Positions 1 to 8,160 of a DNA stretch of 64,000 nt are shown here, piece by piece (position 1 is the first letter of the stretch; each line of letters begins with the position of its first letter). Source of the stretch: Actinokineospora fastidiosa (lineage in GTDB: Bacteria > Actinomycetota > Actinomycetes > Mycobacteriales > Pseudonocardiaceae); the NCBI RefSeq assembly GCF_014648415.1, contig NZ_BMRB01000009.1, positions 62,001-126,000 of the forward strand, read 5' to 3'. The notes under the pieces were generated by a model. That model was not told the DNA's origin, searched no databases, and saw nothing but the letters and a program-made list of their open reading frames with translations. Made by a program: the position numbers and the translations under genes.

Positions 1-1364
1 CGTTCTGCTTCCTCTTCGGCTCGCACGAGCCCTTCGACGACGAGCTGCTGGCCCGCCTCTACCCGAGCCCCGGCCGCTACGCGGCGGCCGTCGTCGCCGC
101 CGACCGGGCGAACATCCGGGCCGGGTACCTGCTGCCCGAGGACGCCTGGGCGAACCGGGAGGCTCCGGTGGTGTTCGTGCACGGGCAGCAGGGGTCGGCG
201 CAGCAGTGGCAGTCCCAGGCCAAGCGGTTCGCCGTCAACGGCCACGACCCCGACCTGCTGTCCGCGTTCGAGTACGACACGACCGTCCCGACGAACGACC
301 ACGCCGTGTCCGGCCTGCGGGCGCACATCGCCGCCGTGCTCGCCCGGACCGGGGCGGAGAAGGTGGACGTCGTCGCCCACTCCCGGGGCACGACGGTCAT
401 GCACGCCTACCTCGCCGACCCTGCCCGCGCGGCGACCGTGCGCCGGTACGTCAACGTCGACGGCCGGTCGAGCGCGGCGCCGCCGGGCGGCGTCCCGACG
501 CTGGCCCTGTGGGGCAACCTCCAGCCCGGCGGCTCGATCGGCGGTGCGGTCAACGTGCGCTTGACCCACCTCGGGCACACCGAGACAACGACGTCGGCGG
601 AGAGCTTCGGGCACATCCACGCTTTCCTCGCCGGTCACGCGCCCGTCACCACCGCCGTGCTGCCCGAGCCGCCGGGACGGGTTGTGATCGCGGGCCGGGC
701 GGTGTTGTTCCCGCAGAACAGCGGGGTCGCCGGGACGCTGGAGGTGTGGCGGGTCGACCCGCGCACCGGCGCGCGCGAGCACCGGCGCCACGCCGTCGCG
801 CTGGCGGCGGACGGGTCGTTCGGGCCGCTGCGGGTCAACGGGCGCGAGCACTACGAGCTGGCGCTCGTGCGCCCGGGACTGCCGGTCCACCACTTCTACT
901 TCGAGCCGTTCGAGCGCGACGACCGGTTCGTGCGGCTGCCGGTGTCCGGCCCCGGCGGGATCGGCGACCACGTGGACCGCTGCGCGGGCCACACCGCCGT
1001 CACCGTCACCCGCAACCGGGAGTGGTGGGCGGGCGCTGACCGGCTGCGGATCGGCGGGGTGGACGTGCTGACCCCTGCACATGCGCCGCCCGTGCGGCAG
1101 GTCATCGCGGCCTTCGCCTTCGACGACGGCTGCGACGGCGTCACCGACCTGGCGGCCCCGCCGCACCCGTTCGGCTCGCTGCCCTTCCTCACCGCCGCCG
1201 ACCTGCACATCCCCGCGTCGCCGCAGGCCGACGGCACGGTCGCGGTCGCCCAGACCCCGCGCGGGGAGGCCCGGACGCGGACGGTGAACGTTCCCACCTG
1301 GCCGTCGGACGCCCACGGCGTCACCGTGCAGTTCAGCGACCACGCGAGGGTGGTTTCGCCCTGA
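1..1364 (+). CDS. lipase-like alpha/beta hydrolase, 5'-truncated by the window edge
   Basis: The frame is open to the first base, so the true start lies outside the window. From about base 165 the protein reads as an alpha/beta hydrolase: a VVFVHG strand-turn (oxyanion region) and an AHSRGT nucleophile elbow with the probable catalytic serine, followed by a beta-rich C-terminal half. This fits triacylglycerol lipase/polyester depolymerase-like enzymes. The first ~50 residues (FLFGSHEPFDDELLARLYPS and on) look instead like the C-terminal end of a different alpha/beta-domain protein family, so the gene may be an in-frame fusion. A GTG at 168 would give a 398-residue protein without a signal peptide, which argues against that start. 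Substrate unknown. It is separated from the cluster and looks like flanking genome. Confidence 0.6.
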   Translation, partial: FCFLFGSHEPFDDELLARLYPSPGRYAAAVVAADRANIRAGYLLPEDAWANREAPVVFVHGQQGSAQQWQSQAKRFAVNGHDPDLLSAFEYDTTVPTNDHAVSGLRAHIAAVLARTGAEKVDVVAHSRGTTVMHAYLADPARAATVRRYVNVDGRSSAAPPGGVPTLALWGNLQPGGSIGGAVNVRLTHLGHTETTTSAESFGHIHAFLAGHAPVTTAVLPEPPGRVVIAGRAVLFPQNSGVAGTLEVWRVDPRTGAREHRRHAVALAADGSFGPLRVNGREHYELALVRPGLPVHHFYFEPFERDDRFVRLPVSGPGGIGDHVDRCAGHTAVTVTRNREWWAGADRLRIGGVDVLTPAHAPPVRQVIAAFAFDDGCDGVTDLAAPPHPFGSLPFLTAADLHIPASPQADGTVAVAQTPRGEARTRTVNVPTWPSDAHGVTVQFSDHARVVSP

Positions 1365-1418
1365 CGCCCAGCGGGCACGTCAATAACCGGATAGACCGGT
1401 GGGCGAAGGTGGTGTGCC

Positions 1419-1733
1419 GTGGACTTCCGAGGACTGAACAGGCACGAACAGCGCAGGCTGGACGACATCGAGCGGCACCTGCTCGAGGAGGCTCCCGAGG
1501 TCGTCGCCGCGTTCCAGACCGCCCCCGTGCCCTCACCCGACCACGGCAGCCGGATGGTGCTGGTGGTGCTCGCGGCCCTGATGGCCGTCGTCGGGCTGTT
1601 CGCCGACGCCCCGCTGCTGGTGGTGTGCTCGATGGCGGGCGCGACGACGGCCCTGCTCGCCCCGTCCCCGCGCCCGCGCTCGGGCGTGGCGAGCGCGGGC
1701 CAGTCGTGGGGCGCGGCCCCGCCCGTGGCCTGA
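1419..1733 (+). CDS. DUF3040 family small membrane protein
   Basis: A 104-residue protein starting at GTG. The N-terminus carries the family signature of a short amphipathic region (LNRHEQRRLDDIERHLLEE), followed by a hydrophobic stretch at about residues 45-85 that should form one long or two short membrane segments, and a polar tail. DUF3040 proteins are common in actinobacteria and have no assigned function. The gene stands alone after the lipase-like gene. No link to the enediyne cluster is evident. Confidence 0.7.
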   Translation: MDFRGLNRHEQRRLDDIERHLLEEAPEVVAAFQTAPVPSPDHGSRMVLVVLAALMAVVGLFADAPLLVVCSMAGATTALLAPSPRPRSGVASAGQSWGAAPPVA

Positions 1734-1994
1734 CCGTCCACTGTGCTCAGTCGACCCCGATCGTCCCGCCGCGCAAGTCGCCTGGCCGACGCGATCGGGT
1801 GATCCGCACGCGGTTCTGATTCCGCTCGGTTCGCCATAAAAGGCGCTATTGACTCGTACAGGTGACATTCTCACCCGATTGGCGATTGTGGACGGAAATG
1901 TCCGGCCGTCATCGAGTAGCTTTCCGCTGCGGACATCGTGATCTGTCAAGGTGCTCCGTTGGTGATCATCATAGAAGTGTAAGGAGCTAGTGCA

Positions 1995-2282
1995 GTGCTG
2001 AAGAAGGCTGGATTCGTCACATCGGCCGTGGCTGGCCTGATGATGATCGGCGGCATCGCGTCCGCCGGTGGCCACGACGACAACGGGGACGACGCCGAGC
2101 AGGTCGGTCTGATCAACGTCGACGACACCGAGGTCCTGGAGAACGTCAACGTCCCGATCTGCCTGACGAACAACAACATCGCGGTGGGCCTGGTCGCCGT
2201 GGCGGCGAACATCCTCAACCCGACTGAGTTCGACCGCTGCGTCGAGGGCACCATCTGGACCGGTGACGAGATCAGCGACTGA
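1995..2282 (+). CDS. small secreted protein, rodlin-like
   Basis: 95 residues from GTG with a good ribosome site (aaggag, 9 bases upstream). Residues 1-24 form a signal peptide (basic MLKK, hydrophobic core, ASA cleavage context). The mature part is small and acidic, with two cysteines about 27 residues apart (PICL...DRCVEG) around a hydrophobic GLVAVAANIL segment. That arrangement resembles Streptomyces rodlins, whose conserved core is C-x-LP-x-K-x-N...GLVPI...C. The similarity is judged by eye and is weak. If correct it would be a surface protein of aerial structures. It is not an enediyne apoprotein: those are about 110 residues after cleavage, with four cysteines. Confidence 0.55.
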   Translation: MLKKAGFVTSAVAGLMMIGGIASAGGHDDNGDDAEQVGLINVDDTEVLENVNVPICLTNNNIAVGLVAVAANILNPTEFDRCVEGTIWTGDEISD

Positions 2283-2302
2283 TCTCATCCTCCGATCGGC
2301 GA

Positions 2303-2342
2303 CCGAGCACCCCGTGGACCAGCAGGTCCGCGGGGTGCTCGG
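2303..2342 (+). terminator. hairpin terminator after the secreted protein gene
   Basis: Arms 2303-2320 and 2325-2342 pair over 18 bp with one mismatch and a 4-base loop, 20 bp after the stop codon. There is no strong T-tract, as is usual in high-GC actinomycetes. Confidence 0.75.
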
Positions 2343-2427
2343 CGTGCTGGCGGAATTAACTCGGTGGCACTGCCGTCCGCGGTGTGCCTAGGGTCGGAGT
2401 CGATCACCCGCCGAAAGGGGACGACGA

Positions 2428-3165
2428 GTGCGCGGTTTCGATCCGAGGACGAGTTTCGGGGAGAAGGACGCCGTCGGGTACGACGCGAGCAGCGTGCGCG
2501 GCGACGAGGCGGAAACGGTGCGGTTCCTCGCCGGAATGGCGGCTGGGCGCGACGCGCTCGAATTCGCCGTCGGCACCGGGCGGATCGCTCTGCCGCTGCG
2601 GGCCGCGGGCGTGCGGGTCGACGGCATCGAGCAGTCCTCGGCGATGGTCGCGCGGATGCGCGCGAAGCCGGGCGGCGACGCCGTCGAGGTCACCATGGGC
2701 GACATGTCCGAGGTCGGCACCGGCAAGCGGTACGGCCTGGTGTACCTGGTGTTCAACACGATCGGGAACCTGCTCACCCAGGACGGGCAGGTCCGCTGCT
2801 TCGCCAACGCCGCGCGCCACCTGAACCCGGACGGCGTGTTCGTCCTGGAGTGCCGGGTGCCGACCGCGCCTGCCCGGCGCGAGCGGCAGTTCATCGACGT
2901 GGAGGACTTCGACGTCGACCACATCCAGTTCGGCGTCTGCCGCTACGACCCGGTCTCGCAGATCCTCGATGTCAACCACGTCCATCTGGACACCGACGGG
3001 CCCCGATTCAGCCCGATCCGGCTGCGCCTGGCCCACCCGCCGGAGTTCGACCTGATGGCCCGGATCGCGGGCCTGCGGCTGCGCCACCGCTGGGGCGGTT
3101 GGAACCGCGAGCCGTTCACCGCCGACAGCTGGCGGCACGTCAGCGTCTACGAGCTCGACGCCTGA
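2428..3165 (+). CDS. class I SAM-dependent methyltransferase
   Basis: 245 residues from GTG, with an aaagggg ribosome site. After an N-terminal cap the SAM-binding motif I reads ALEFAVGTGRIALPL, followed by an acidic residue ending beta-2 (VDGIEQS) and motif II around YGLVYLVFNTIGNLLT. The NxxN-type fourth strand and C-terminal FDLMARIAGLRLRHRWGGW are typical of small bacterial methyltransferases of the Methyltransf_25/UbiE-like group. Acceptor unknown. It converges with the next, minus-strand gene with a 19-bp overlap and is not part of the biosynthetic cluster on positional grounds. Confidence 0.8.
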   Translation: MRGFDPRTSFGEKDAVGYDASSVRGDEAETVRFLAGMAAGRDALEFAVGTGRIALPLRAAGVRVDGIEQSSAMVARMRAKPGGDAVEVTMGDMSEVGTGKRYGLVYLVFNTIGNLLTQDGQVRCFANAARHLNPDGVFVLECRVPTAPARRERQFIDVEDFDVDHIQFGVCRYDPVSQILDVNHVHLDTDGPRFSPIRLRLAHPPEFDLMARIAGLRLRHRWGGWNREPFTADSWRHVSVYELDA

Positions 3166-3428
3166 CCGTCGTCCAGGTAGCCGGAGGACGCGTCGCCGGT
3201 GCGGCCGCTGGCGTCGGGGTCCTCCTCGATCCGCATCGCCTGGTCCTCCGGGCCCGCGGACTCCTCGCGGCCCGCGTCCTCGGCGATCTCGGTGGCCTCG
3301 GTGTCCGACGGCGCGCCGCCGCCGTCCGGGTCGGTGAACTGCGGGGACGGGCCGGTGCGGTCCTCACGCCTCGGGCTCGGGGCGGGGTCGAGGGACTCCT
3401 GCTGCTCGGAGCGGATGCGGTCGGTCAT
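3147..3428 (-). CDS. small acidic hydrophilic protein of unknown function
   Basis: 93 residues, rich in D, E, G, S and P and without a hydrophobic segment, so probably disordered and cytoplasmic. Starts at ATG behind a gaggagg-like ribosome site. No family recognised. The 3' end overlaps the convergent methyltransferase gene by 19 bp. Codon bias is consistent with a real gene, but the low complexity keeps confidence moderate. Confidence 0.5.
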   Translation of the reverse strand: MTDRIRSEQQESLDPAPSPRREDRTGPSPQFTDPDGGGAPSDTEATEIAEDAGREESAGPEDQAMRIEEDPDASGRTGDASSGYLDDGQASSS

Positions 3429-3477
3429 CGGACCTCCTCGTCGGGACGGGTGGTGGTGGTTACCCGGGAGCGAGGGG

Positions 3478-3927
3478 TTATGCGCGTGTCGCGCGCCAGC
3501 GGTCGATGACGGCGGGCAGCTCGCGCATCAGGTGGGCGTAGAAGTCGCGCATGTCGGCCAGCCGCCTGCCCGCCGGGCTGTCCGCGCCCGCGGTGCGGAT
3601 GCCCGTCTCGGCGGCCTCCCACATCTGCTGGACCACCGTGTTCTGCGCGGACATGAGCCGCGCCCAGCCCTCGTCCGGGAACCGGAAGTGCTCGCGGCGG
3701 CTGCCGGGCCGGGGCACGCGTTCGATGAGGCCCAAGGAGGCGAGCGCCTTGATCGCGGTCGACACCGAGCCGGGGCTGGCGGCGAGCGCGTCGGCGAGCT
3801 CGCCCGCCGTGGTCGTCTCGTTCTCGCTGAACAGCAGCATCGCCAGCGTGCGCGCCGTCATCCGCTGCAGCCCGCCGCGGGTCAGGGTGAGGGCCAGCCG
3901 CTCGGCGGCCTCGGTGTGCTCGCTCAT
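3478..3927 (-). CDS. GbsR/MarR-family transcriptional regulator
   Basis: 149 residues. A winged helix-turn-helix covers roughly residues 15-80: TARTLAMLLFSENETTTAGELADALAAS is helix 1-2, SPGSVSTAIKALASLGLIERV is the recognition helix, and the wing includes RREHFRF. The C-terminal helices should form the dimer interface. The GbsR-like layout is common for repressors of transport or membrane genes. It is transcribed divergently from a DUF6653-like membrane protein gene, and a perfect inverted repeat lies between them, so it probably controls itself and that neighbour. Confidence 0.8.
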   Translation of the reverse strand: MSEHTEAAERLALTLTRGGLQRMTARTLAMLLFSENETTTAGELADALAASPGSVSTAIKALASLGLIERVPRPGSRREHFRFPDEGWARLMSAQNTVVQQMWEAAETGIRTAGADSPAGRRLADMRDFYAHLMRELPAVIDRWRATRA

Positions 3928-3958
3928 CGTCCTCCTTGACGGAATCCTAACTCGCTCG

Positions 3959-3982
3959 AATCTTCGGAAGTTTCAGAAGATT
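3959..3982. promoter_or_regulatory. probable operator for the GbsR/MarR regulator
   Basis: Perfect 7-bp inverted repeat AATCTTC (3959-3965) and GAAGATT (3976-3982) with a 10-bp spacer, in the 71-bp gap between the divergent regulator and membrane protein genes and unusually AT-rich for this DNA. MarR-type dimers bind such sites. The assignment is by position and symmetry only. Confidence 0.6.
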
Positions 3983-3998
3983 GCGTAGGGTGGGCGAC

Positions 3999-4409
3999 AT
4001 GACGTCGGTGAAGAGGTGGGTGTTCGCCCGGCACTGCCATCCGCTGAGCGCGTGGTCCAGGTGGGCGACCACGCCGTTGACGCTGCTTCCGTTCTGGACC
4101 CGGCGGTGGCGCGACGCAGCGGTCGTGGGGGCCTGGTTCGCGCTGAACCCGGTCGTGTTCGGCAAGCCCCGCGACACCACGGCGTGGGCGTCGCGGGCGA
4201 TGCTGGGCGAGGAGCACTGGATCGGCGAACGGCCCCGGGACGCGGCCATGGCGGTCAACGCGGCGGCGACCCTCGCGGGCGTGCTGGCCGCGGCGGGCGC
4301 GTGGCGCAGGCGTCCCGCGCTCGCGGCGGGGGCGATGGCGGTCCAGATGGGGTTGCTGATGGCGTACTGGGAGCTCATGGTCCGCCATCACGAGGCGGTG
4401 ACCCGGTGA
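3999..4409 (+). CDS. DUF6653-like small membrane protein
   Basis: 136 residues from the ATG at 3999; a TTG 18 bp upstream would fall inside the inverted repeat, so the ATG is preferred. Hydrophobic segments lie near residues 25-35, 45-58, 82-100 and 110-125, separated by basic loops, suggesting three to four membrane passes. HPLSAWSRWATTPLTLLPFW matches the opening I associate with DUF6653. Function unknown. The last base pairs overlap the GTG of the following glycosyltransferase gene (GTGA), so the two are translationally coupled and probably co-regulated by the divergent regulator. Confidence 0.6.
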   Translation: MTSVKRWVFARHCHPLSAWSRWATTPLTLLPFWTRRWRDAAVVGAWFALNPVVFGKPRDTTAWASRAMLGEEHWIGERPRDAAMAVNAAATLAGVLAAAGAWRRRPALAAGAMAVQMGLLMAYWELMVRHHEAVTR

Positions 4410-5971
4410 AGGCGCTGATCATGACCCTGGGCACGCGCGGCGACGTCCAGCCGTTCGTGGCGTTGGCGCGGGGGCTGGCCGAGGCGGGGCACGACGCGGT
4501 GGTCGCCGCGCCGCACCGTTTCGCCGATCTGGTGGGCGGGGCGGGCGTGGCGTTCGCGGGCATCGACGACGGGCCGCTGCGGCTGCTGGACGCCGGCGTG
4601 CTCGGCGAGGTCGCCTCGGGCGGCCTCCGGGCGCGGATCGCCCTCGCCCGGCGGCTGCCCGCGCTGTTCGGCCAGGTGCTGGACGACTGCTGGACGGTCG
4701 CGTCGCAGGGCGCGGACGTGGTGGTGCACAACGGGCAGGTGATCGCGGGCCAGCACGTGGCCGAACGGCTGGGCAGGCCCGCCGTGCTGGGCCTGCCGAT
4801 CCCGATGTTCGTGCCGACGCGGGAGTTCCCGTGGCCGGGGCAGGCGCTGCCCGCCTGGTTGCCGGGCTCGCTCAACCGGGCGTCGTACCTGGGGATGAAG
4901 GGCCCGGCGCTGGCCTTCGCCCGCACGGTGGACCGGTGGCGGGAAGGCATCGGCCTGTCCCGCCGCCCAGGCAGGCACGACCCGCTGCGCGCCCCGGACG
5001 GTTCGCCCACCCCGGTGCTGCACGCCGTCAGCCGCCACATCCTGCCCCGCCCCGCCGACTGGCCGCCGAGTGCGGAGGTCACGGGGTACTGGTTCCTGGA
5101 TTCGCCGTCGGGGAGGGATGGGTCGGTGGCGGAGGGGGTGCCGCCGGAGGTGGGGCTGCCGACAGACGGTGTGCCGCCGGTCGGGGCGGGGTTGCCGCCC
5201 GAGGCGGGGCGGTCATCCGGGGGTGTGCCGCTGGCCGGGGCCGGGTTGCCGTCGGAGGCGGGGCGGTTGTCCGGGGCGCAGGTCGGGGCCGGGTCGTCGT
5301 CGGAGGTGGAGCGGTTGTCCGAGGGTGGGTGGCCGGTTGGGGCGGGGTCGTTGTCGGAGGCGGGGCAGGGGCCGGGCGGGGCGTTGCCGTCGGGGGGTGC
5401 GTTGCCGCCTGGGGTGGCGTCGTCGGGGAGGGGGTTGTCGGCGGAGTTGGCGGCGTTCCTGGACGCGGGGGCGCCGCCGGTGTTCGTCGGGTTCGGGAGC
5501 ATGTCCGGGCCGGATCCGGCGGCCACCACGGCGACGGTGGTGCGGGCGGCTCGGGCCGTCGGTGTCCGGGTGGTGTTGGGCACGGGGTGGGGCGGGCTCG
5601 CCGCCGAACAGGGGCCGGATGTGTTCGCGGTGGGCGAGGCGCCGTTCGACCGGTTGTTCCCCCGGGTCGCGGCGGTGGTGCACCACGGCGGGGCGGGCAC
5701 GGTCGCCGCGGCGGCCGCGGCGGGGCGGCCGCAGGTGGTCTGCCCGTTCGTCGGCGACCAGCCGTTCTGGGGCAGGCGACTGCACCGGCTCGGCGTCGCG
5801 CCCGCCCCGATCGATCAGCGCGCGCTCGACGCCGATCGCCTCGCCGCCGCGATCGAGCACGCCCTGTCAGCGGAGGTGGCGGACCGGGCTGCCGAACTGG
5901 GCGCGCGGGTGCGCGCCGAGCGCGGCGTCGAGACGGCCGTGGCCCGGCTGGAGGCGATCGTCCGGCGGTGA
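4406..5971 (+). CDS. GT1/MGT-type glycosyltransferase with a repetitive linker insertion
   Basis: 521 residues from a GTG that overlaps the preceding stop. The N-terminal domain (MTLGTRGDVQPFVALARGL) and the C-terminal nucleotide-sugar site (HHGGAGTVAAAAAAGRPQVV...DQPFW) are those of the UGT/MGT family (sterol, polyketide or glycopeptide glycosyltransferases), normally about 400-420 residues. The excess is a block at about residues 235-345, between the N-domain end (YWFLDSP) and the C-domain start (ELAAFLDAG), made of imperfect repeats of the type PVGAGLPxEAGRxSGG. It keeps the frame, so the enzyme may still work with a long flexible linker. There is no sugar-biosynthesis gene nearby, so the acceptor is unknown. 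Confidence 0.8.
   Translation: MKALIMTLGTRGDVQPFVALARGLAEAGHDAVVAAPHRFADLVGGAGVAFAGIDDGPLRLLDAGVLGEVASGGLRARIALARRLPALFGQVLDDCWTVASQGADVVVHNGQVIAGQHVAERLGRPAVLGLPIPMFVPTREFPWPGQALPAWLPGSLNRASYLGMKGPALAFARTVDRWREGIGLSRRPGRHDPLRAPDGSPTPVLHAVSRHILPRPADWPPSAEVTGYWFLDSPSGRDGSVAEGVPPEVGLPTDGVPPVGAGLPPEAGRSSGGVPLAGAGLPSEAGRLSGAQVGAGSSSEVERLSEGGWPVGAGSLSEAGQGPGGALPSGGALPPGVASSGRGLSAELAAFLDAGAPPVFVGFGSMSGPDPAATTATVVRAARAVGVRVVLGTGWGGLAAEQGPDVFAVGEAPFDRLFPRVAAVVHHGGAGTVAAAAAAGRPQVVCPFVGDQPFWGRRLHRLGVAPAPIDQRALDADRLAAAIEHALSAEVADRAAELGARVRAERGVETAVARLEAIVRR
5100..5450 (+). repeat. imperfect in-frame GC-rich repeats inside the glycosyltransferase gene
   Basis: Degenerate units of about 45-60 bp built around ggggcggggttgcc(g)gaggcgggg encode Gly/Pro/Ser/Ala repeats in the interdomain linker. 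The base composition (long runs of G and C) matches the non-coding G-rich tract near 8.6-9.2 kb, suggesting the same slippage-prone expansion process. Confidence 0.65.
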
Positions 5972-6161
5972 CGGGCGCCTGCGGTGCGGGCGGCGTGCGA
6001 GGTCGCCGGGGCCGCTTACGAGTAGCCAGCGATTCCGCCAGCGGCCCCAGGCGCCATCGCTGATCACGGGCGACCTGTGGCCTCGTCTGGAGGCCATCGT
6101 CCGCGGCCGCGCGATGTGGGGCCGCTTGTGTCGCGTCCGGCGTTCGTCCGGAACCACCGGG

Positions 6162-6827
6162 TCAGGTCAGGTCGGCGAAGGTCTCCACCTGGTGGGTGCG
6201 GCCCGCGACGATCAGCACGTCGCCGTGTTCGACGACGGTCTCGGCGGTGGCGTAGGTGAAGTCCTGGCCGGGGCGCTTGACCGCGACGACCGTGACGCCG
6301 TGGTGGGTGCGGAGGCGGCTGTGGCCCAGGGGGACGCCGACCGCCTGGGCCGGGGCGAGGGTCTTGACCATGGCGTAGTCGTCCTCGAACTCGATGTAGT
6401 CCAGCATGCGGCCGGTCACCAGGTGGGCGACGCGCTCGCCCATGTCGTGCTCGGGCAGCACGACGTGGTGGGCGCCGACGCGTTCGAGGATGCGGCCGTG
6501 CTGGCGGCTGGTGGCCTTCGCCCAGATGTGCGGGATGGCGAAGTCGGCCAGCAGCGCCGTGGTCAGGATGCTGGCCTCCATGTCGCTGCCGATGGCCACG
6601 ACCGCCCGCCGGAAGTCCGGGACGCCGAGTTGGCGCAGGGCGGTCTCGTCGGTGGTGTCGGCGACGGCGCTGTGGGTGAGGTCGTCGGCGTAGCGCTGGA
6701 CGGTGTCCCGGCGGGTGTCGATGCCCAGCACCTCGGCGCCGTGCGCGGTCAGCTCGCGGGCCAGCGAGCCGCCGAAGCGGCCGAGGCCGACGACGACGAC
6801 CCGGGCGGCGGATTTCTTCTCAGCCAA
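6162..6827 (-). CDS. ktrA: KtrA/TrkA-type potassium channel regulatory (RCK) subunit
   Basis: 221 residues. An N-terminal Rossmann domain with the nucleotide motif VVVGLGRFGGSLARELTAHG and the acidic residue of beta-2 (LGIDTR) is a TrkA-N/RCK-N domain binding NAD(H) or ATP/ADP. The C-terminal third (GVPLGHSRLRTHHGVTVVAVKR...GDVLIVAG) is an RCK-C domain. Such cytosolic rings gate the membrane partner encoded immediately upstream, whose stop codon overlaps this start by 8 bp. Housekeeping potassium uptake unconnected to the cluster. Confidence 0.9.
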   Translation of the reverse strand: MAEKKSAARVVVVGLGRFGGSLARELTAHGAEVLGIDTRRDTVQRYADDLTHSAVADTTDETALRQLGVPDFRRAVVAIGSDMEASILTTALLADFAIPHIWAKATSRQHGRILERVGAHHVVLPEHDMGERVAHLVTGRMLDYIEFEDDYAMVKTLAPAQAVGVPLGHSRLRTHHGVTVVAVKRPGQDFTYATAETVVEHGDVLIVAGRTHQVETFADLT

Positions 6828-8160
6828 CGATCGGTCGCTCCTCGGGTAGTTCGTAGCGGCGGGCGCGCTCGCGCAGGGCCAGCGCGGCCGCCAGGGTGAT
6901 CGGGCCGACCCGGCCCAGGAACATCAGCCCGACCAGCAGCAGCTGGCCCGCGGGCGGGATGGACGCGGTGATGCCGGTGGACAGGCCCACCGTGGCGAAC
7001 GCCGACACCGCCTCGAACAGCACGGCGTCGAGGGTGAAGTCGGTCATCAGCAGCAGGGTCAGGGTCGCGGCCGCCACCGCGCCCACGGCGAGCAGGGCGA
7101 TCGTGACGGCCTGGCGCTGCACGTCCGCGGCGATCCTGCGGCCCGCCACGTGCACGCTGGGCTCGCCGCGGACCTCGGTGTAGATGACGAACGCGAGCAG
7201 CGCGAACGTCGTGACCTTGATCCCGCCCGCCGTGCCCGCGCTGCCGCCGCCGATGAACATCAGGAAGTCGGTGAGCAGCAGCGAGCCGGAGTTCAGCTGT
7301 CCGATGTCGACGGTGTTGAACCCCGCGGTGCGCGGGGTGACCCCCTGGAACGCGCCGACCAGCAGCTTGCCGCCGACGCCCAGCGGGCCGAGGGTGTCCG
7401 GGTTGGACCATTCGATGACGGTGATCCCGACGACGCCGACGACCACGAGCGCGGCGTAGGTCGTCAGCGTGATGCGGGCGTGCAGGGACCAGCGGCGCGT
7501 CCGGCCGCGCAGCCTGCGGCCGATCTCGAACAGCACCGGGAAGCCGAGGCCGCCGGTGATCAGCGCGAGCATGACCGGGACGTTGACCCACGGATCGGTG
7601 GCGAAGGGCGTGAGGCTGGTGGCGTAGAGCGCGAAGCCCGCGTTGTTGAACGCGGAGATGGCGTGGAAGACCCCCTCGTAGACCGCGCGGCCCCAGGGCA
7701 TGTCGTAGCCGGTGGCGAAGCGGGTGGTGAGCACGACCGCGGTCAGCAGCTCGACGACGGCGCTGATCGCCAGTACCCGCCGCACGACCGCGCGGACCTC
7801 GCCCAGCCCGATCGTCTTGGTCTCCGCCTGCGCCGTCAACTGCAACCGCAACCCCATCCGCCGCGCGACGAGCAGGCCGAGCAGCGAGGCGAGCGTCATG
7901 ATGCCGAGCCCGCCCGCCTGGATGAGGCCGAGCACGACCACCTCGCCGAAAGCGGACCAGTGGCTCTCCGTGTCGACCACGACCAGCCCGGTGACGCAGA
8001 CGGCGGAGGTGGCGGTGAACAGCGCGGTGACCAGGCCTGCGGACTCCCCGGACTCGGTGGCGACGGGCAGCGCCAACAGCGCCGCCCCGACCACCACGGC
8101 CACCCCGAACCCGACCACCACCAGCCGCGCCGGATGCCCGATCCCCGCCCGCCTGTTCAT
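6820..8160 (-). CDS. ktrB: KtrB/TrkH-type potassium transporter
   Basis: 446 residues from the ATG at 8160; an in-frame extension to 8241 adds polar residues without a ribosome site and was not used. About ten hydrophobic segments and the four pore-loop repeats of the TrkH/KtrB family are visible, for example TSAVCVTGL, FNNAGFALY, TAGFNTVDI and FATVGLSTG, each with the selectivity-filter glycine. It forms the potassium-conducting membrane subunit of a Ktr-type uptake system with the RCK protein encoded just downstream. Confidence 0.92.
   Translation of the reverse strand: MNRRAGIGHPARLVVVGFGVAVVVGAALLALPVATESGESAGLVTALFTATSAVCVTGLVVVDTESHWSAFGEVVVLGLIQAGGLGIMTLASLLGLLVARRMGLRLQLTAQAETKTIGLGEVRAVVRRVLAISAVVELLTAVVLTTRFATGYDMPWGRAVYEGVFHAISAFNNAGFALYATSLTPFATDPWVNVPVMLALITGGLGFPVLFEIGRRLRGRTRRWSLHARITLTTYAALVVVGVVGITVIEWSNPDTLGPLGVGGKLLVGAFQGVTPRTAGFNTVDIGQLNSGSLLLTDFLMFIGGGSAGTAGGIKVTTFALLAFVIYTEVRGEPSVHVAGRRIAADVQRQAVTIALLAVGAVAAATLTLLLMTDFTLDAVLFEAVSAFATVGLSTGITASIPPAGQLLLVGLMFLGRVGPITLAAALALRERARRYELPEERPIVG

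Noticed and set aside
1995..2282. Small secreted protein considered as an enediyne-binding apoprotein
   Set aside because: Only two cysteines and about 70 mature residues; the pattern fits rodlin-like proteins better and it lies outside the cluster.
5972..6161. Sequence at 6083-6110 resembling the end of the glycosyltransferase gene (ctggaggccatcgtccg)
   Set aside because: A short, diverged partial duplication of about 28 bp at most; too small to call a repeat or pseudogene.
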